Of a DNA stretch of 64,000 nt, positions 1-7,978 are shown one piece after another. How positions within the stretch are numbered: position 1 is the first letter of the stretch; each line of letters opens with the position of its first letter. Source of the DNA: Marispirochaeta aestuarii (GTDB lineage Bacteria > Spirochaetota > Spirochaetia > JC444 > Marispirochaetaceae); contig NZ_MWQY01000005.1 of NCBI RefSeq assembly GCF_002087085.1, positions 62,001 through 126,000 of the forward strand, read 5' to 3'. The position numbers and the translations under genes were made by a program. The notes under the pieces were generated by a model. That model was not told where the DNA came from. It was given only the letters and a program-made list of their open reading frames with translations, and did not search any database.

Positions 1-1
1 G

Positions 2-829
2 GGTATAGCCTACGTACCCCATGGTCCCGTCAACGAGGTGGAGCCCCATTTTTTCGCCCTCTTTGCACGGAACATGATTCCCTCCCTGCCGGACTATGTA
101 AGCTTTATCCGTTTTGATCTCCCCTGGCAGATATCTGCTGCAGAGGAGAGAAAAGGCTACCTCAAATCCCCTTTTAAAAAAGCCCCCGTTGATGTGCAGC
201 CTCCCGACACAGTGGTCCTCTCTCTGAAGGAGAGCGAGGAGGATATTCTTGCGGGAATGAAAAAGAAGACCCGCTACAATATACGGCTGGCGGGCAAAAA
301 AGGGGTTTCCGTTCGCAGCGGCAGCATAAAGGACCTGGAAACCTGGTACGACATCTATCGGGAGACCGCCGGGCGGGACGGCATCAGCATCCACTCCCTG
401 GACTATTACCGCAGGGTTTTCCAGGAAGGACTGAAACGCAAGAACCCCTCTGTTCGTCTTCTTCTAGCGGAGCTTGAGGGGGAGGTTATCGCCGGGAACA
501 TCGTTGTTCTCCATGGAAAATCATCCACCTACCTCTACGGCGCCTCCCGGTCGGTACACAGGAACTGCATGCCCACCTATCTGCTGCAGTGGGAAGCGAT
601 CCGCCTTGCAAAACAGCACGGCTGTGAAAGCTACGATCTCTATGGAATCCCGCCCTATGAAGACGAGGACCATCCCATGAGCGGGCTCTACCGGTTTAAA
701 ACGGGATTCGGCGGCCGGATAATAAACCGTGCGGGCTGCTGGGATTTTCCCGTTCGCCCGGGCGCCTATACACTCTACCGAGCAGCGGAGAAGGCCAGAA
801 ACTTCTACTATAAACGTCTTCGCCGCTGA
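2..829 (+). CDS. FemAB/FemX-type peptidoglycan bridge aminoacyltransferase (5' truncated)
   Basis: The reading frame is open to the window edge and begins in the middle of the motif YVPHGP, so the true start lies upstream; 276 residues are visible. Proteins of the FemAB family move amino acids from aminoacyl-tRNA onto the peptide of lipid II to build interpeptide bridges, in the cytoplasm at the membrane. Family signs are the N-terminal YVPHGP, a central KKKTRYNIRLAGKKG stretch, and the C-terminal YGIPPYE followed by LYRFKTGFGG. These fit the two GNAT-like folds of the family. It converges on murD, another cell-wall gene, with no spacer. The exact amino acid used cannot be read from the sequence. 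The family assignment is secure. Confidence 0.85.
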   Translation, partial: GIAYVPHGPVNEVEPHFFALFARNMIPSLPDYVSFIRFDLPWQISAAEERKGYLKSPFKKAPVDVQPPDTVVLSLKESEEDILAGMKKKTRYNIRLAGKKGVSVRSGSIKDLETWYDIYRETAGRDGISIHSLDYYRRVFQEGLKRKNPSVRLLLAELEGEVIAGNIVVLHGKSSTYLYGASRSVHRNCMPTYLLQWEAIRLAKQHGCESYDLYGIPPYEDEDHPMSGLYRFKTGFGGRIINRAGCWDFPVRPGAYTLYRAAEKARNFYYKRLRR

Positions 830-2212
830 TCAGAGTCCGCCCGTCCCGGCAAGACTGCGGACATAGTCCCTGAAAAGGTCTCCCCGGTGAAACTCGTTTC
901 TGAACATCCCGAAGGAAGCGCATCCCGGCGAAAGCAGTACCACATCCCCCGGACGGGCCTCTGCCCGCACCTGCATAAGGGCTTCCTCCAGGGATTCAAA
1001 GGGTCCCCGATGCCTGATACCGGCTTCTTCCGCCGCAGCTTCAAAACGGGGCGTTGCGTTTCCTTTCAATAAATAAAGCCCCGCCACCCTGCGCAGGGCA
1101 TCGGAAAAGCCGGTAAAATCCAGTTCCTTGTCCGTACCTCCGGCAATCAGCCGTACGGGAGCATCAAAGCTGGCAATTGCAGCAGCCGCAGCCTCAGGGA
1201 TTGTGGCGGCGCTGTCGTTTACATACAGTACGCCGTCGATTCGGGCCACCTCTTCCAGACGGTGGGGAATGCCGTGAAAATCCGCAAGTCCGGACTTGAT
1301 GGTTTCCACCGGAACCCCGGAGGATGCGAGCATTACCGCTGCGGCCAGCAGGTTGAGCCGGTTGTGAGCGCCGGGAACTGCAAGAGTTTCCGGCAGGATT
1401 TCCACTTCCTTGCCCTCCCTGCGCAGGAATCCCCTGGTCCCTTTAAGAAAACCACCCTCCAGCGCTGCGGGAAGTTGATTATTGGAAAAGTAGAGGACCC
1501 TGGCTCGGGACTCCCCGGCATATTTCCGTCCGTAAGGGTCGTCATAGTTGAAAACCGATACATCGTTACTGTCCTGATTGGAAAATATCAGGGCCTTGTC
1601 GGCAACATAATCCTCGAAGCTGTCATAACGGTTCTGGTGATCATGCATTATGTTGGTGATCATGCTGTACCGGGGCTTCAATACCTCCCGGGGAAGACAG
1701 TCCGCCAGCTGCCAGGAAGAGAGCTCCAGAACCACCGGTGCATCCTTCTCTTTGAGGCTGCCGTTTATCATATCCCTGAGCAGGAAATTCAGGGGACTGA
1801 TGGTGATGTTTCCTCCCAGGTCGGTTTCGCTTTTGATTGTCGACAGAACATGGTGCACCGCGCTGGCCGTAGTAGACTTACCCTTGGTCCCGGTTATGGC
1901 GAAGACTTCGCGGCCGCTGAGGCCCAGGAAAACAGCGATATCGCTGCTCACGTGGTGTGCGGCCTTCAGGTATTCCGAACCCGAGGGTACCGCCGGGTTC
2001 TTTATGACCAGATCGGCTCCGGAAAAGTCCTCCAGGCGATGTTCTCCCAGGCGATATTCGATTTCCAGGTTCTTCAGGTCGCTCAGGGAAGCGGAAAGTT
2101 CCTCGGAACTTCTCAGGTCGGTGACCAGCACCCGCGCTCCAAGGCTGGCGAAAAAACGGGCGGCTGCGGCACCGCCGCCGTGGAGTCCCAGACCCATAAC
2201 GGTTATCCTCAT
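830..2212 (-). CDS. murD: UDP-N-acetylmuramoylalanine--D-glutamate ligase MurD
   Basis: MurD adds D-glutamate to UDP-MurNAc-L-alanine using ATP, the second amino-acid step of cytoplasmic peptidoglycan precursor synthesis. The N-terminus MRITVMGLGLHGGG is the UMP-binding Rossmann domain. The ATP loop GTKGKST is at residues 108-114, and NIMHDHQNRYDS and NDSAATIPEA are typical Mur ligase central and C-terminal motifs. The length of 460 residues matches the family. I chose the ATG at 2212 because it starts directly with the glycine-rich motif. A TTG 36 bases upstream is in frame but would extend further into the preceding gene. The gene overlaps the end of the upstream unknown gene, so the two are probably co-transcribed. 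Confidence 0.93.
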   Translation of the reverse strand: MRITVMGLGLHGGGAAAARFFASLGARVLVTDLRSSEELSASLSDLKNLEIEYRLGEHRLEDFSGADLVIKNPAVPSGSEYLKAAHHVSSDIAVFLGLSGREVFAITGTKGKSTTASAVHHVLSTIKSETDLGGNITISPLNFLLRDMINGSLKEKDAPVVLELSSWQLADCLPREVLKPRYSMITNIMHDHQNRYDSFEDYVADKALIFSNQDSNDVSVFNYDDPYGRKYAGESRARVLYFSNNQLPAALEGGFLKGTRGFLRREGKEVEILPETLAVPGAHNRLNLLAAAVMLASSGVPVETIKSGLADFHGIPHRLEEVARIDGVLYVNDSAATIPEAAAAAIASFDAPVRLIAGGTDKELDFTGFSDALRRVAGLYLLKGNATPRFEAAAEEAGIRHRGPFESLEEALMQVRAEARPGDVVLLSPGCASFGMFRNEFHRGDLFRDYVRSLAGTGGL

Positions 2213-2225
2213 GCCGGGAATATCT

Positions 2226-3284
2226 TCAAGTTGCAGATTCAAGCACAAACTCCTTCATGTCGTGTTCATTCAGATAGCGTTTAAAACGGATCTCCTTCCA
2301 TAGGCCGTTCCAGACAGGCGGTATCCGTTCTTTCAGGGAGGTGAAAATCGGAAGCTCCGGACTGAAGGACTCTTTTTTCAGATGATTCTGTATCTCTTCT
2401 ATCTCCGGCTCTATAAACTCGAGAGCCCTCTTCAGGCGGGGGACCCCCCGGCGTCGTCCTTCAGGATCGGGATCCAGAAGGGCATGACAGAGGGAACGGT
2501 ATTTACAGGTAAAAGGGTAGTAGGGGTAAAGGCTGGTCTCCCGGGGAATGAACAGACGGGAAAAGAACTTCGTCAATTCATGATCGATCCATATGCCCTG
2601 GACAAAATAGCCCCTGCCGGTTTCTCCTATCCAGGTCTGGGAGATAATCTGTCTGACAATAAAACCGGTGACCCTTCGTTCGTCCAGGAGTATTTCATCC
2701 AGGGGGATCAGATCACAGTCCAGATAGATATTCCGGGTACGGTAACGAGGGGTACGGTCATTGCCGCCATGATCGATCATTTCGCCGTCATGAGTCCGAA
2801 AGCTCAGGTCCAGTCGTCCAAGATACAGAAATGAGAGCTTGTTGAGGCGGAAAACCTGAAAAAAACAGGGACGAAGGACTTCTGAGGCATCAAAATAGTA
2901 GCTGGTCTCATGGAAAAACCCGGGAATAAGGGGAAGCAATGCTTCAATTACCTGCCGTACAGGCGCAAGGTACTCCTCTTTCGGGGTGCTGCGGCGAATG
3001 TCATGATGGATGGGAATTCCTGGAACCTCGATTTCTTCGGGCAATTTAAGAAAAAATTCCTCGTTCTGGTTGAAATGCTGAGGCAGCACAAGGCTTTCGG
3101 ATGATAAGGAACGGATCATTTCGTTGATCCGGGAATCAGTATACCGGACCGGTATTGTATTGACGGTGGTATCCACTGTGCACATCATACTGACATCCCG
3201 GGCGAAATTCAACAACAATAACAATTCCGGTAAAGCCTTCGGGGGGCCTTGACTTTGGCGTCGAATACCCTGCATACTCCTCAT
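2226..3284 (-). CDS. conserved-looking protein of unknown function
   Basis: I do not recognise this family. The protein is up to 352 residues, soluble, with no signal peptide or membrane span. It is rich in aromatic and acidic residues, with a PFTCKYRSLC segment and several predicted beta-rich stretches in the middle. The start is uncertain. The first 30 residues have a low-complexity look, and the in-frame ATG codons near 3191 and 3188 are plausible alternatives, but none has a clear Shine-Dalgarno sequence. The gene runs directly into murD with overlap, so it may be expressed with a cell-wall gene. The long continuous frame on the same strand as murD, with no stronger frame opposite, supports it as real. 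Confidence 0.6.
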   Translation of the reverse strand: MRSMQGIRRQSQGPPKALPELLLLLNFARDVSMMCTVDTTVNTIPVRYTDSRINEMIRSLSSESLVLPQHFNQNEEFFLKLPEEIEVPGIPIHHDIRRSTPKEEYLAPVRQVIEALLPLIPGFFHETSYYFDASEVLRPCFFQVFRLNKLSFLYLGRLDLSFRTHDGEMIDHGGNDRTPRYRTRNIYLDCDLIPLDEILLDERRVTGFIVRQIISQTWIGETGRGYFVQGIWIDHELTKFFSRLFIPRETSLYPYYPFTCKYRSLCHALLDPDPEGRRRGVPRLKRALEFIEPEIEEIQNHLKKESFSPELPIFTSLKERIPPVWNGLWKEIRFKRYLNEHDMKEFVLESAT

Positions 3285-3297
3285 AACTTGTTTAGTA

Positions 3298-3326
3298 TCT
3301 TAGGATTATGTATTGCATGATTCTCG
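3298..3326 (+). promoter_or_regulatory. candidate promoter for the 29-residue basic protein
   Basis: TTGTTT at 3298-3303 and TATTGC at 3321-3326, separated by 17 bases, lie about 55 bases before the GTG start of the mini gene. The -35 match is fair and the -10 is moderate. Confidence 0.4.
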
Positions 3327-3381
3327 AATGAGCGGGAATCCGGATACAAACCCAAACTAAAAGAGAAAGGAGCCGGTTGCT

Positions 3382-3471
3382 GTGCCTTGCGGACGAAAAA
3401 GAAAGCGACATAAGATTGCGACCCATAAGCGGAAAAAAAAGCTTCGGAAGAACCGACACAAGAAGAAATAA
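3382..3471 (+). CDS. 29-residue basic mS38/COX24-like (AURKAIP1 domain) small protein
   Basis: A GTG-initiated frame encodes MPCGRKRKRHKIATHKRKKK followed by LRKNRHKKK. More than half of the residues are Lys, Arg or His. This pattern (MPCG-KRKRHK-ATHKRKK-LRKNRHKKK) is the short protein annotated in Bacteroidetes and spirochaetes as an AURKAIP1/COX24-domain protein. It is related to the C-terminus of mitochondrial ribosomal protein mS38 and to mycobacterial bS22. The likely role is therefore a small-subunit ribosomal protein bound to rRNA, by homology only. A strong Shine-Dalgarno AAAGGAG at 3366-3372 sits nine bases before the GTG. The gene is too short for usual gene finders. It is followed at once by a large hairpin (3472-3523) and then the FlgH-like gene. 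Confidence 0.85.
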   Translation: MPCGRKRKRHKIATHKRKKKLRKNRHKKK

Positions 3472-3523
3472 CAAGGTTGACAAGGGATTGGCCGTCCGCA
3501 GGGATGCCAATCCCCGAACCTTG
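3472..3523 (+). promoter_or_regulatory. two-tier RNA stem-loop between the mini ribosomal-type gene and the FlgH-like gene
   Basis: The outer stem CAAGGTT (3472-3478) pairs perfectly with AACCTTG (3517-3523). The inner stem GGGATTGGC (3484-3492) pairs perfectly with GCCAATCCC (3506-3514). The bulges are five and two bases and the apical loop is 13 bases. The structure begins one base after the TAA of the mini gene and ends 13 bases before the ATG of the next gene. No U-tract follows on either strand, so it does not look like a standard intrinsic terminator. A processing signal, translational control element or transcript-stabilising structure are the alternatives. Confidence 0.6.
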
Positions 3524-3536
3524 ATGGTTCTCCCAT

Positions 3537-4316
3537 ATGAGACGTTTGACAGCCCTTCTATCAGCATTAATCCTTTGTACTGCCTTACTTGGTGCTGATA
3601 GTCTTGTACCCCCCGATTTCCCCGGCTATCTGAGCGCCGCCGGATCTCTGCAGGTTGGAGATCTGGTGGGGGTAAGAATAGATTCTGAAACTTCCATGAC
3701 CTATACCTCATCTTTCAGCACCGCCGGAAGCGTTTCTCTTACCTTTACAGGAGGCGAGGGAGATGGACTTTTCAATTTTCTTCCTTCCGGCTCCAGTCAA
3801 AACCAGTCCACCGCAGACGGCGAAGAGGAAAGCATTCTGTCTACCCGGCTGGGGGCGCGTATTGTGCAGACCGGACCTTCCGGTGCCGTTTTCCTGCGGG
3901 GCAGCAGAGAAACGCGGATAGACCGGGCAGTTCAGCGTGTGGAAATAGAGGGCTGGGCAAATATTCGTGACCTGGACGAGGATGCTACAGTCGACTTCGA
4001 TAAGCTGGCCGATTCGGTTCTGGTTTTCTCCAGTTTTATCCGCGGAGATGAACAGGTTATTACTGATACAGACCTTCAACGCCCGGAAGAGGCACAGGCT
4101 CCACCGGAAGAAGAAGCGGCGGCAGGGCAGGAGCTTCCACTGCTGCCGGAAGGCGAAGAGGTGCCGGAAGCCCTGAACGAAATACCTGCAGAAAATTTAC
4201 CTGTGGAGACGCAGCAGACAGGAAGTGCGTATACCTTGTCCGAAGATACCCGCCGGAGACTGCTTCTTGAATATATAAATAATATGATATATCTGTTGTT
4301 TTCTCCTGCAGAATAG
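3537..4316 (+). CDS. FlgH-like flagellar L-ring family protein, exported
   Basis: The 259-residue protein starts with a signal peptide (MRRLTALLSALILCTALLGA). The segment LQVGDLVGVRIDSETSMTYT matches the FlgH core where the family has VGDiltV-I-E. VEIEGWANIRDLDEDATVDF then KLADS matches the L-ring VRP-DI-NtV-S-IADA region. FlgH builds the L-ring around the flagellar rod in the outer membrane, although spirochaete flagella are periplasmic and often lack a typical ring. An acidic, proline-rich tract at about residues 185-230 replaces the usual ending, followed by a hydrophobic C-terminus. No Shine-Dalgarno sequence precedes the ATG; the upstream hairpin occupies that space. An unrelated periplasmic protein is possible. 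Confidence 0.55.
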   Translation: MRRLTALLSALILCTALLGADSLVPPDFPGYLSAAGSLQVGDLVGVRIDSETSMTYTSSFSTAGSVSLTFTGGEGDGLFNFLPSGSSQNQSTADGEEESILSTRLGARIVQTGPSGAVFLRGSRETRIDRAVQRVEIEGWANIRDLDEDATVDFDKLADSVLVFSSFIRGDEQVITDTDLQRPEEAQAPPEEEAAAGQELPLLPEGEEVPEALNEIPAENLPVETQQTGSAYTLSEDTRRRLLLEYINNMIYLLFSPAE

Positions 4317-4349
4317 CAGTATCTTACAAAGTATGACTGGAGAAGCTGT

Positions 4350-6290
4350 ATGGATGATTCCCTGTTAAATACAATAAACGGTCCTGAAGATCTTCGTAAG
4401 CTGGAAAAGAACAGTCTCCCCCGGCTTGCCCAGGAGATACGGGAACGCATTATAAGCGTTGTAAGCAGAAACGGCGGACATCTGGCCAGTAACCTTGGGG
4501 CTGTTGAGTTGAGCATGGCCCTGCACCTGGTTTTTGAATCACCGAAGGACAAGCTGATCTGGGATGTGGGACACCAGTGTTATACACACAAGCTCCTGAC
4601 CGGCCGAAACAAAAGTTTTGACGGTATCCGTAAAAAAGACGGTATAAGCGGATTTCCAAAAAACAGCGAGAGTCGCCACGATATCGTGGAAACCGGGCAT
4701 GCATCGACTTCCATCTCCGAGGCCCTGGGGGTTCTGACCGGTCAGGAAGTGGCAGGAGCTGACGGGGCAGTGGTCGCGGTAATAGGCGATGGTGCAATGA
4801 CCGGAGGCATGGCCTTCGAGGCTTTGAATCATGCCGGCCATCTGAAAAAACAGCTGATAGTCGTACTGAACGACAACACCATGTCCATCAGCAAGAACGT
4901 CGGCGCCCTTACGGTCAGCGGTAAATGGCTTTTATCCAGTTATTTGAGCCGGCTCTTCGCTTCCAAGAGGTATCAGAGGCTGCGAGAAAAGTTTGACCAG
5001 GGAATAAAGGGACTTCCCCTTATCGGTATGAAGCTCTTTGATCTCAGTGTACGCATACGGAAGGGTTTCAAGGCGGTTCTCTATAAAGAGAGTATTTTTT
5101 CGGATCTCGGTTTTGAATACGTCGGACCCATCGACGGTCACAGCATAACAAAGCTGAAAGAGGTTTTTGAAGAGGTCAAAAAGATCGGCCGGCCGACGGT
5201 TGTCCATGTGGTAACCCAGAAGGGCAGAGGATACGAGCATGCCGAGGGTAACCCGACGCTTTTCCACGGGATTGCCCCCTTTACCGTCGAAGACGGAAAG
5301 CTGACCGAGAGGGCTTCCTACTCCTTCACAGCGGCTTTTTCCGACAGCATCCTGCGGAACGCCGAATCCGACAAGCGAATCACGGCTATAACTGCAGCCA
5401 TGTCCAAGGGAACAGGTCTGCATGCCTTCCAGGAGCGCTTTCCTGATCGATTCTTTGATGTGGGAATTGCAGAGGAGCACGCAGTAGCTTTCGCGGCTGG
5501 ACAGGCACGCTCCGGATGCCGTCCGGTTGTGGCCATCTATTCCACCTTTATGCAGCGCACCGTGGACCAGGTTATTCACGACATCGCCCTTCCCGGCCTT
5601 CCGGTCGTCATTGCCATGGACAGGGCAGGACTGGTCGGAGATGACGGTGAAACCCATCAGGGTATTTACGATATCGCCCTCTTCAAGGCTGTTCCCAATA
5701 TGACGATCCTCGCTCCAGGCTGCAGGCAGGAGATGGCAGCCGCCATGGATTATGCTTTCAGACTGAACAGCCCCTGCATGCTCCGCTATCCCAAGGGAAG
5801 CGCCCTGGGATGGGAGGATCTTGCCGATCCCTGGGAGACCGGCAGAGGGAAGCTCATAAGTGAAGGACCATCCAATACTCTGCTGATAAGTCCCGGCAGT
5901 CTTCTGAAGGAGGCCCGTTCCGCCACGGCAGGACTTCGGGAAGAGGGAATCTACTGTGACATATACAATCTTCGCTTTATCAAGCCCCTGGACGAGGATT
6001 ATCTTGCAGAGCTGCTTGATTCCTATTCCAACGTAATATGTATCGAAGATGCAGCCCGCATCGGCGGTATCGGTGAGACCCTGGCTTCCATCGTTCAGCA
6101 GCGCCAGCTGAACTGCGGTTTCGCATATTACGGTCTTCCGGATACCTTCTATGCCCAGGGGACCCGGGAGGAGCTGCTCGCGGAGTTCGGACTCGACGCG
6201 GCCGGGATAATCGGCCATATAAGAAAATCAGAAGAGTCAGAGCTCGCCCTCTACAGTTATAACCGCAAACAGAAAGCCGAGGGAGCCTGA
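4350..6290 (+). CDS. dxs: 1-deoxy-D-xylulose-5-phosphate synthase
   Basis: Dxs condenses pyruvate and glyceraldehyde-3-phosphate, with thiamine diphosphate, to DXP, the entry to the MEP isoprenoid route and a precursor of thiamine and pyridoxal. The 646-residue length is typical. The thiamine pyrophosphate motif GDGAMTGG is at 146-153 with NDNTMS near 174, DVGHQCYTHK with the catalytic His is near 72-80, and the transketolase pyrimidine-domain motif DVGIAEEHAV lies in the second half. A Shine-Dalgarno GGAG lies seven bases before ATG 4350. The gene is 33 bases after the FlgH-like gene on the same strand and may share its transcript. The identification is firm. Confidence 0.97.
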   Translation: MDDSLLNTINGPEDLRKLEKNSLPRLAQEIRERIISVVSRNGGHLASNLGAVELSMALHLVFESPKDKLIWDVGHQCYTHKLLTGRNKSFDGIRKKDGISGFPKNSESRHDIVETGHASTSISEALGVLTGQEVAGADGAVVAVIGDGAMTGGMAFEALNHAGHLKKQLIVVLNDNTMSISKNVGALTVSGKWLLSSYLSRLFASKRYQRLREKFDQGIKGLPLIGMKLFDLSVRIRKGFKAVLYKESIFSDLGFEYVGPIDGHSITKLKEVFEEVKKIGRPTVVHVVTQKGRGYEHAEGNPTLFHGIAPFTVEDGKLTERASYSFTAAFSDSILRNAESDKRITAITAAMSKGTGLHAFQERFPDRFFDVGIAEEHAVAFAAGQARSGCRPVVAIYSTFMQRTVDQVIHDIALPGLPVVIAMDRAGLVGDDGETHQGIYDIALFKAVPNMTILAPGCRQEMAAAMDYAFRLNSPCMLRYPKGSALGWEDLADPWETGRGKLISEGPSNTLLISPGSLLKEARSATAGLREEGIYCDIYNLRFIKPLDEDYLAELLDSYSNVICIEDAARIGGIGETLASIVQQRQLNCGFAYYGLPDTFYAQGTREELLAEFGLDAAGIIGHIRKSEESELALYSYNRKQKAEGA

Positions 6291-6294
6291 AACG

Positions 6295-6323
6295 AAAAAA
6301 GGGGGCCGTAAGCGGCCCCCTTT
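6295..6323. terminator. intrinsic terminator between convergent dxs and ilvC
   Basis: GGGGGCC (6301-6307) pairs with GGCCCCC (6314-6320) around a six-base loop. Six A residues precede it and three T residues follow it on the plus strand. On the minus strand the stem is followed by T6, so it is a good terminator for ilvC and probably also acts for dxs. Confidence 0.8.
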
Positions 6324-6344
6324 GCACATTCCGTCCTCCAGGTA

Positions 6345-7814
6345 CTAATATCGCAGACTCTTCATGGAAGTCATGAATCCCCGCAGTCTGGCGCCCACGG
6401 TTTCGACGGGGTGGTTTCTGATTTCCCTGTTTACCCTGATCAGTTCTACATTGTCCACGTCGTTACTGCCGCCTTTAAAACTCTTTCCCGCAACATCGGT
6501 ATCGATTTTTTTCATGAAGTCCTGCAGCAAAGGAACGCAGTCGTTTGCAAAGAGGTAACAGCCGTACTCAGCGGTGTCGGAGATTACCTTGTTCATTTCA
6601 TACAGCTTCTTACGGCCGATAAGATTCGCGATCAGCGGTACCTCATGAAGGGATTCATAATAGGCCGATTCCGCCTTTATTCCGGAAGAGGTCATGGTTT
6701 CGAAGGCCAGCTCGACTCCGGCTTTTACCATGGCTACCATGAGGACTCCGTGGTCGAAATACTCCTGCTCGCTGATCTCCATGGTCCCGGTAGGGGCTTT
6801 TTCAAAACCCGTACTGTTGGTTTCTTCCCTCCAGCGTAGAAGGTCTTTGTCGTCGTTTTTCCAGTCCTCCATCATGGTGGAGCTGAACTTTCCGGACATT
6901 ATGTCGTCCATATGCTTCTGATAGAGAGGAGTCATAAGCTCCTTCAGCTCCTCGGAAAGTTCGAAGGCCCTGATCTTGGCGGGATTGGAGAGGCGGTCCA
7001 TCATGTTGGTTATGCCACCGTGCTTCATGGCTTCGGAAACAGTCTCCCATCCGAACTGTACAAGTTTACAGGCGTAATCTTCCTTGATGCCTTTTTCGAC
7101 CATCTTGTCAAATATAAGAATGGAACCGGTCTGGAGCATGCCGCAGAGAATGGTCTGTTCTCCCATGAGGTCGGATTTTACCTCCGCAATAAAGGAGGAC
7201 TTGAGTACCCCCGCCCGGTGTCCACCTGTACCGGCGGCATAGGCCTTGGCCAGTTCAAGCCCTTCGCCCTTCGGATCGTTTTCCGGATGAACCGCGATCA
7301 GGGTGGGAACGCCGAAACCTCGTTTGTACTCTTCCCTGACTTCTGAACCCGGGGATTTGGGGGCGACCATTATGACCGTGATATCCTCACGGATCTGTTT
7401 TCCCTCTTCCACGATATTAAAACCGTGGGAATAGAGGAGGGCAGCTCCCTTTTTCATGAGGGGCATGATGGTGTCTATAACGGCTGAGTGTTGTTTGTCA
7501 GGGGTAAGATTGGCCACAAGATCAGCCTGGGGAATCATTTCGTCATGGGTGCCTACGGCAAAACCGTTCTCCGTGGCATTGATAAAAGACTGACGTTTCC
7601 GGCTGATTGCCTCCGCCCTCAGGGCGTAGGAGACGTCAAGGCCGGAGTCGCGGAGATTGAGTCCCTGATTCAGCCCCTGGGCACCGCAGCCCACAATCAC
7701 GATCTTTTTTCCCTTCAGCTTTTCAACTCCGGAAAATTCCGCGGAGTCCATGAAGTCGCAGGTGCCCAGCTGTTCGAGCTGTCTGCGCAGGGGAAGTGAA
7801 TTAAAATAGTTCAT
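6345..7814 (-). CDS. ilvC: ketol-acid reductoisomerase, class II (long form)
   Basis: IlvC isomerises and reduces acetolactate or acetohydroxybutyrate with NADPH and Mg2+ in valine, leucine and isoleucine synthesis. [18 protein letters not shown] near residues 42-59 is the nucleotide-binding loop. The 489-residue length, with a duplicated C-terminal helical domain, is the class II (E. coli-like) form rather than the 330-residue class [20 protein letters not shown] and [14 protein letters not shown] are conserved IlvC motifs. The gene stands alone, divergent from the double ATPase protein, with its own sigma-70-type promoter. leuCD lie elsewhere in the window, so the branched-chain pathway is dispersed. 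Confidence 0.96.
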   Translation of the reverse strand: MNYFNSLPLRRQLEQLGTCDFMDSAEFSGVEKLKGKKIVIVGCGAQGLNQGLNLRDSGLDVSYALRAEAISRKRQSFINATENGFAVGTHDEMIPQADLVANLTPDKQHSAVIDTIMPLMKKGAALLYSHGFNIVEEGKQIREDITVIMVAPKSPGSEVREEYKRGFGVPTLIAVHPENDPKGEGLELAKAYAAGTGGHRAGVLKSSFIAEVKSDLMGEQTILCGMLQTGSILIFDKMVEKGIKEDYACKLVQFGWETVSEAMKHGGITNMMDRLSNPAKIRAFELSEELKELMTPLYQKHMDDIMSGKFSSTMMEDWKNDDKDLLRWREETNSTGFEKAPTGTMEISEQEYFDHGVLMVAMVKAGVELAFETMTSSGIKAESAYYESLHEVPLIANLIGRKKLYEMNKVISDTAEYGCYLFANDCVPLLQDFMKKIDTDVAGKSFKGGSNDVDNVELIRVNREIRNHPVETVGARLRGFMTSMKSLRY

Positions 7815-7855
7815 ATTTACTACCTTTTTCCGTTCAGAGTTTATATACGTAAACT

Positions 7856-7884
7856 AGCATAAGCGTATGCAGAGACCCTGTCAA
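7856..7884 (-). promoter_or_regulatory. sigma-70 type promoter for ilvC
   Basis: On the minus strand TTGACA (7884-7879) and TATGCT (7861-7856) are separated by 17 bases, ending about 40 bases before the ilvC ATG. The -35 is a perfect consensus. No T-box or leader peptide was found in the short leader. Confidence 0.75.
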
Positions 7885-7978
7885 TATTGAAAATATTGCA
7901 AAAATAACAACGCAACGATGCGTAATATGCAACTAAAACTATTGCAGTATCTTGGCCACATGTGTTCTACTTTTCCCG

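Noticed and set aside
1262-2284. 340-codon plus-strand frame opposite murD
   Set aside because: murD with intact ATP-binding motif explains the region.
4932-6218. 428-codon minus-strand frame inside dxs
   Set aside because: dxs is complete and conserved; the opposite frame is a shadow.
7815-7978. T-box or attenuator upstream of ilvC
   Set aside because: The leader between promoter and ATG is only about 35 bases, with no T-box motif or leader peptide.
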